The translations under genes were made by a program, and so were the position numbers. From positions 4,092,001 through 4,156,000 of the forward strand of contig NZ_CP045809.1 of the NCBI RefSeq assembly GCF_025273675.1: a stretch of DNA of 64,000 nucleotides, written 5' to 3'. The notes beneath the pieces were generated by a model. That model saw only the letters and a list, made by a program, of their open reading frames with translations, searched no databases and was not told the DNA's origin. The DNA comes from Gordonia pseudamarae. Its GTDB lineage: Bacteria > Actinomycetota > Actinomycetes > Mycobacteriales > Mycobacteriaceae. Shown one piece after another: positions 62,848-64,000 of the stretch. Each line of letters begins with the position of its first letter. Position 1 is the stretch's first letter.

Positions 62848-63384
62848 ATGGCGCAATACATCGACACCGACGGCGACGGCACCCCCGACGCCCTGATCCT
62901 CGACAACGATGGGGACGGCACCCCCGACGCCGCCGCATTCGACCTCGACGGCGACGGATACTTCGAAACCACCAGCCACGACAGCGACGGCGACGGAACC
63001 CTCGACGTCACGGTTGTCGACAGCGACTTCGACGGCATCCCCAACGACATCGGCTACGACACCAACAACGACGGCAAAGTCGACATCATCGGCTCGGACA
63101 CCGACAACACCGACGGAATCATCGACACCTACCGAATCGACTCCGACTACAACGACGTCGCCGACATCACCGCCGTCGACTCGAATACCGACGGCATCCC
63201 CGACGTGGTGGGCATCGACGCCGACGAGGACGGCAAGTTCGAGACAGTGGTATCGGTGTCGATCGACACCGACGGCGACGGAATCGCCGACTCGGCCAGC
63301 ACCGCATCGGCCGTCCCCGACGGCGACGGCGACGGAATCGCGGACTGCCAGGATGCAGCCCCGGACAATCCGGCGTACTTCTAG
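62848..63384 (+). CDS. DxDxDG calcium-type repeat protein (paralogue 4)
   Basis: A 178-aa acidic protein with about ten repeats of the DTDGDGTPDALILDNDGDG type, ending in DGDGDGIADCQDAAPDNPAY. The last segment, with its Cys and Pro, looks like a thrombospondin type-3 repeat. No signal peptide or TM helix. AGGAG is 6 nt before the ATG; a shared-type promoter lies just upstream. It follows the Hsp70-D operon but has its own promoter. Confidence 0.82.
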   Translation: MAQYIDTDGDGTPDALILDNDGDGTPDAAAFDLDGDGYFETTSHDSDGDGTLDVTVVDSDFDGIPNDIGYDTNNDGKVDIIGSDTDNTDGIIDTYRIDSDYNDVADITAVDSNTDGIPDVVGIDADEDGKFETVVSVSIDTDGDGIADSASTASAVPDGDGDGIADCQDAAPDNPAYF

Positions 63385-63697
63385 AAATCGCCTCCCCGGC
63401 CACCTCGCAGTCGGGCGAACATCGATTACCCCCTCCGGTAGTGATGAATTCACGGTACGACGCCGAGGTATCCGCGTCGATTACCTCGGAGGTTATGAGC
63501 ACTCGATAGACGGCGGGAGCTGAGATGGAAACAACCTCGGAACATCGGACCGGACGTAGTAGCGGCCTCATTCCGACTACAAGATGAGAACCCGCCGCCT
63601 CCCCGGACTCCCGGTCGCCGTCGGTGTCGGCGATCACCGCGGATGCGGCAACCTGCGACTCGGCGGAGGTATGCTCGGTGGTGGTTGAATCTGACAT
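63167..63697 (-). pseudogene. Truncated DxDxDG-repeat gene
   Basis: The frame begins MSDSTTTEHTSAESQVAAS, like the repeat protein at 51244, and has one calcium-type motif (ADTDGDRE). It then loses all repeats and continues with atypical sequence; its last ~220 nt run antisense to the intact gene ending at 63384. A ribosome site (GGAAG) and a shared-type promoter (63728-63759) remain. Probably a decayed copy; only about 63400-63697 is likely to be gene-derived. Confidence 0.45.
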
Positions 63698-63727
63698 AGT
63701 GTCTTCCGTTTTCGGAGGTGGATGTCA

Positions 63728-63759
63728 GGTATCAGCGCGGAGTCGGCGAGAAAGTTCCC
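63728..63759 (-). promoter_or_regulatory. ECF-type promoter of truncated gene 63697
   Basis: Minus strand GGGAACTTTCTC, then GCTGATACC; 22 nt from GGAAC to TACC. Confidence 0.7.
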
Positions 63760-63900
63760 GACGCCGGGAAGCGGAACTCAGATATCGGGTGCGAAACTCC
63801 TGGTATGTCTGCCACGTTCATACACGACGGTCGGTGCGCAGGGCGTGCTTACTTCTTTAAAAAGCGCACACCCGCTTTGGATCTCGGCCGTCCCCCCAGC

Positions 63901-63926
63901 GGCTCCACCCGAGAACGGGTGGAGCC
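63901..63926. terminator. 10-bp stem hairpin near right edge
   Basis: GGCTCCACCC and GGGTGGAGCC pair perfectly around GAGAAC. No gene end is close; its role is open. Confidence 0.4.
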
Positions 63927-63969
63927 ACACGTGTGTTGTCACGACGACGCCGACCACCAAGAAATTGGC

Positions 63970-64000
63970 TGGAACTTTTCCGGCACCGCGCGCATCCTAC
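63970..64000 (+). promoter_or_regulatory. ECF-type promoter cut by the right edge
   Basis: GGAACTTTTCCG at 63971, then CATCCTAC up to the last base, at exactly the shared spacing. The set of co-regulated genes continues to the right. Confidence 0.7.

Noticed and set aside
40326..64000. Prophage or integrated element as the source of the cluster
   Set aside because: No integrase, transposase, phage structural gene or attachment repeat was found; the paralogues point to local duplication.

Overview
This is a high-GC actinobacterial chromosome segment. Gene order and families point to the Mycobacteriales, most likely Gordonia or a close relative. Positions 1-12071 match the M. tuberculosis Rv0954-Rv0958 block (DUF5336, DUF6350, purN, purH, Mg-chelatase-like ATPase; Rv numbers are from memory). 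Several genes have a -10 box 6-7 nt before the start codon, as in leaderless transcripts, and two copies of a REP-like element known from this group are present. No tRNA, rRNA, IS element, prophage or CRISPR was seen.

Left part (1-37.7 kb), ordinary metabolism. A sulfonate island lies between purH and the Mg-chelatase-like gene: ABC permease, lipoprotein, ATPase, a TauD dioxygenase, and a TauE-type exporter following purH. Next come an ArsR/SRPBCC pair, purN-purH and two membrane proteins. At 12.2-20.6 kb an operon reads as a full leucine/isovalerate route: carboxylase beta and alpha subunits, acyl-CoA dehydrogenase, MaoC hydratase, CitE-type lyase and acetoacetyl-CoA synthetase. Then follow an MFS exporter, a large indolepyruvate ferredoxin oxidoreductase carrying an in-frame REP insertion, a MarR gene, the valine operon mmsA-fadE9-mmsB, a flavodoxin, a SixA-type phosphatase, an ArsR-SulP pair and a carboxylesterase.

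Transition (37.7-40.3 kb): sparse DNA with a 58-aa ORF, a tandem pair of small secreted proteins and an 18-bp palindrome.

Right part (40.3-64.0 kb), the remarkable region. It holds four Hsp70-type ATPase proteins that lack the normal substrate-binding domain. Each instead carries its own membrane segment(s) and accessory domain: a Cys-containing ectodomain, a multi-TM domain, a lipoyl/HlyD-like barrel plus DUF4190, or an RCC1 propeller. Around them lie a membrane-anchored GrpE-like protein, two dynamin-like GTPases of the IniA/IniC type, four intact calcium-type DxDxDG repeat proteins without signal peptides, a tail-anchored C39-like protease, a NYN-domain protein, small membrane and acidic proteins, and an ECF sigma factor. 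At least eleven transcription units here, on both strands, share one promoter: GGGAAC(C/T)TT, 17 nt after GGAAC, then NCTC(C/A)TACC, usually 25-70 nt before a start codon. Remnants of further Hsp70 and repeat-protein genes show birth and death by duplication. I read the block as one co-regulated envelope-associated system, with the sigma factor at 54187 as candidate regulator. Its function is unknown.
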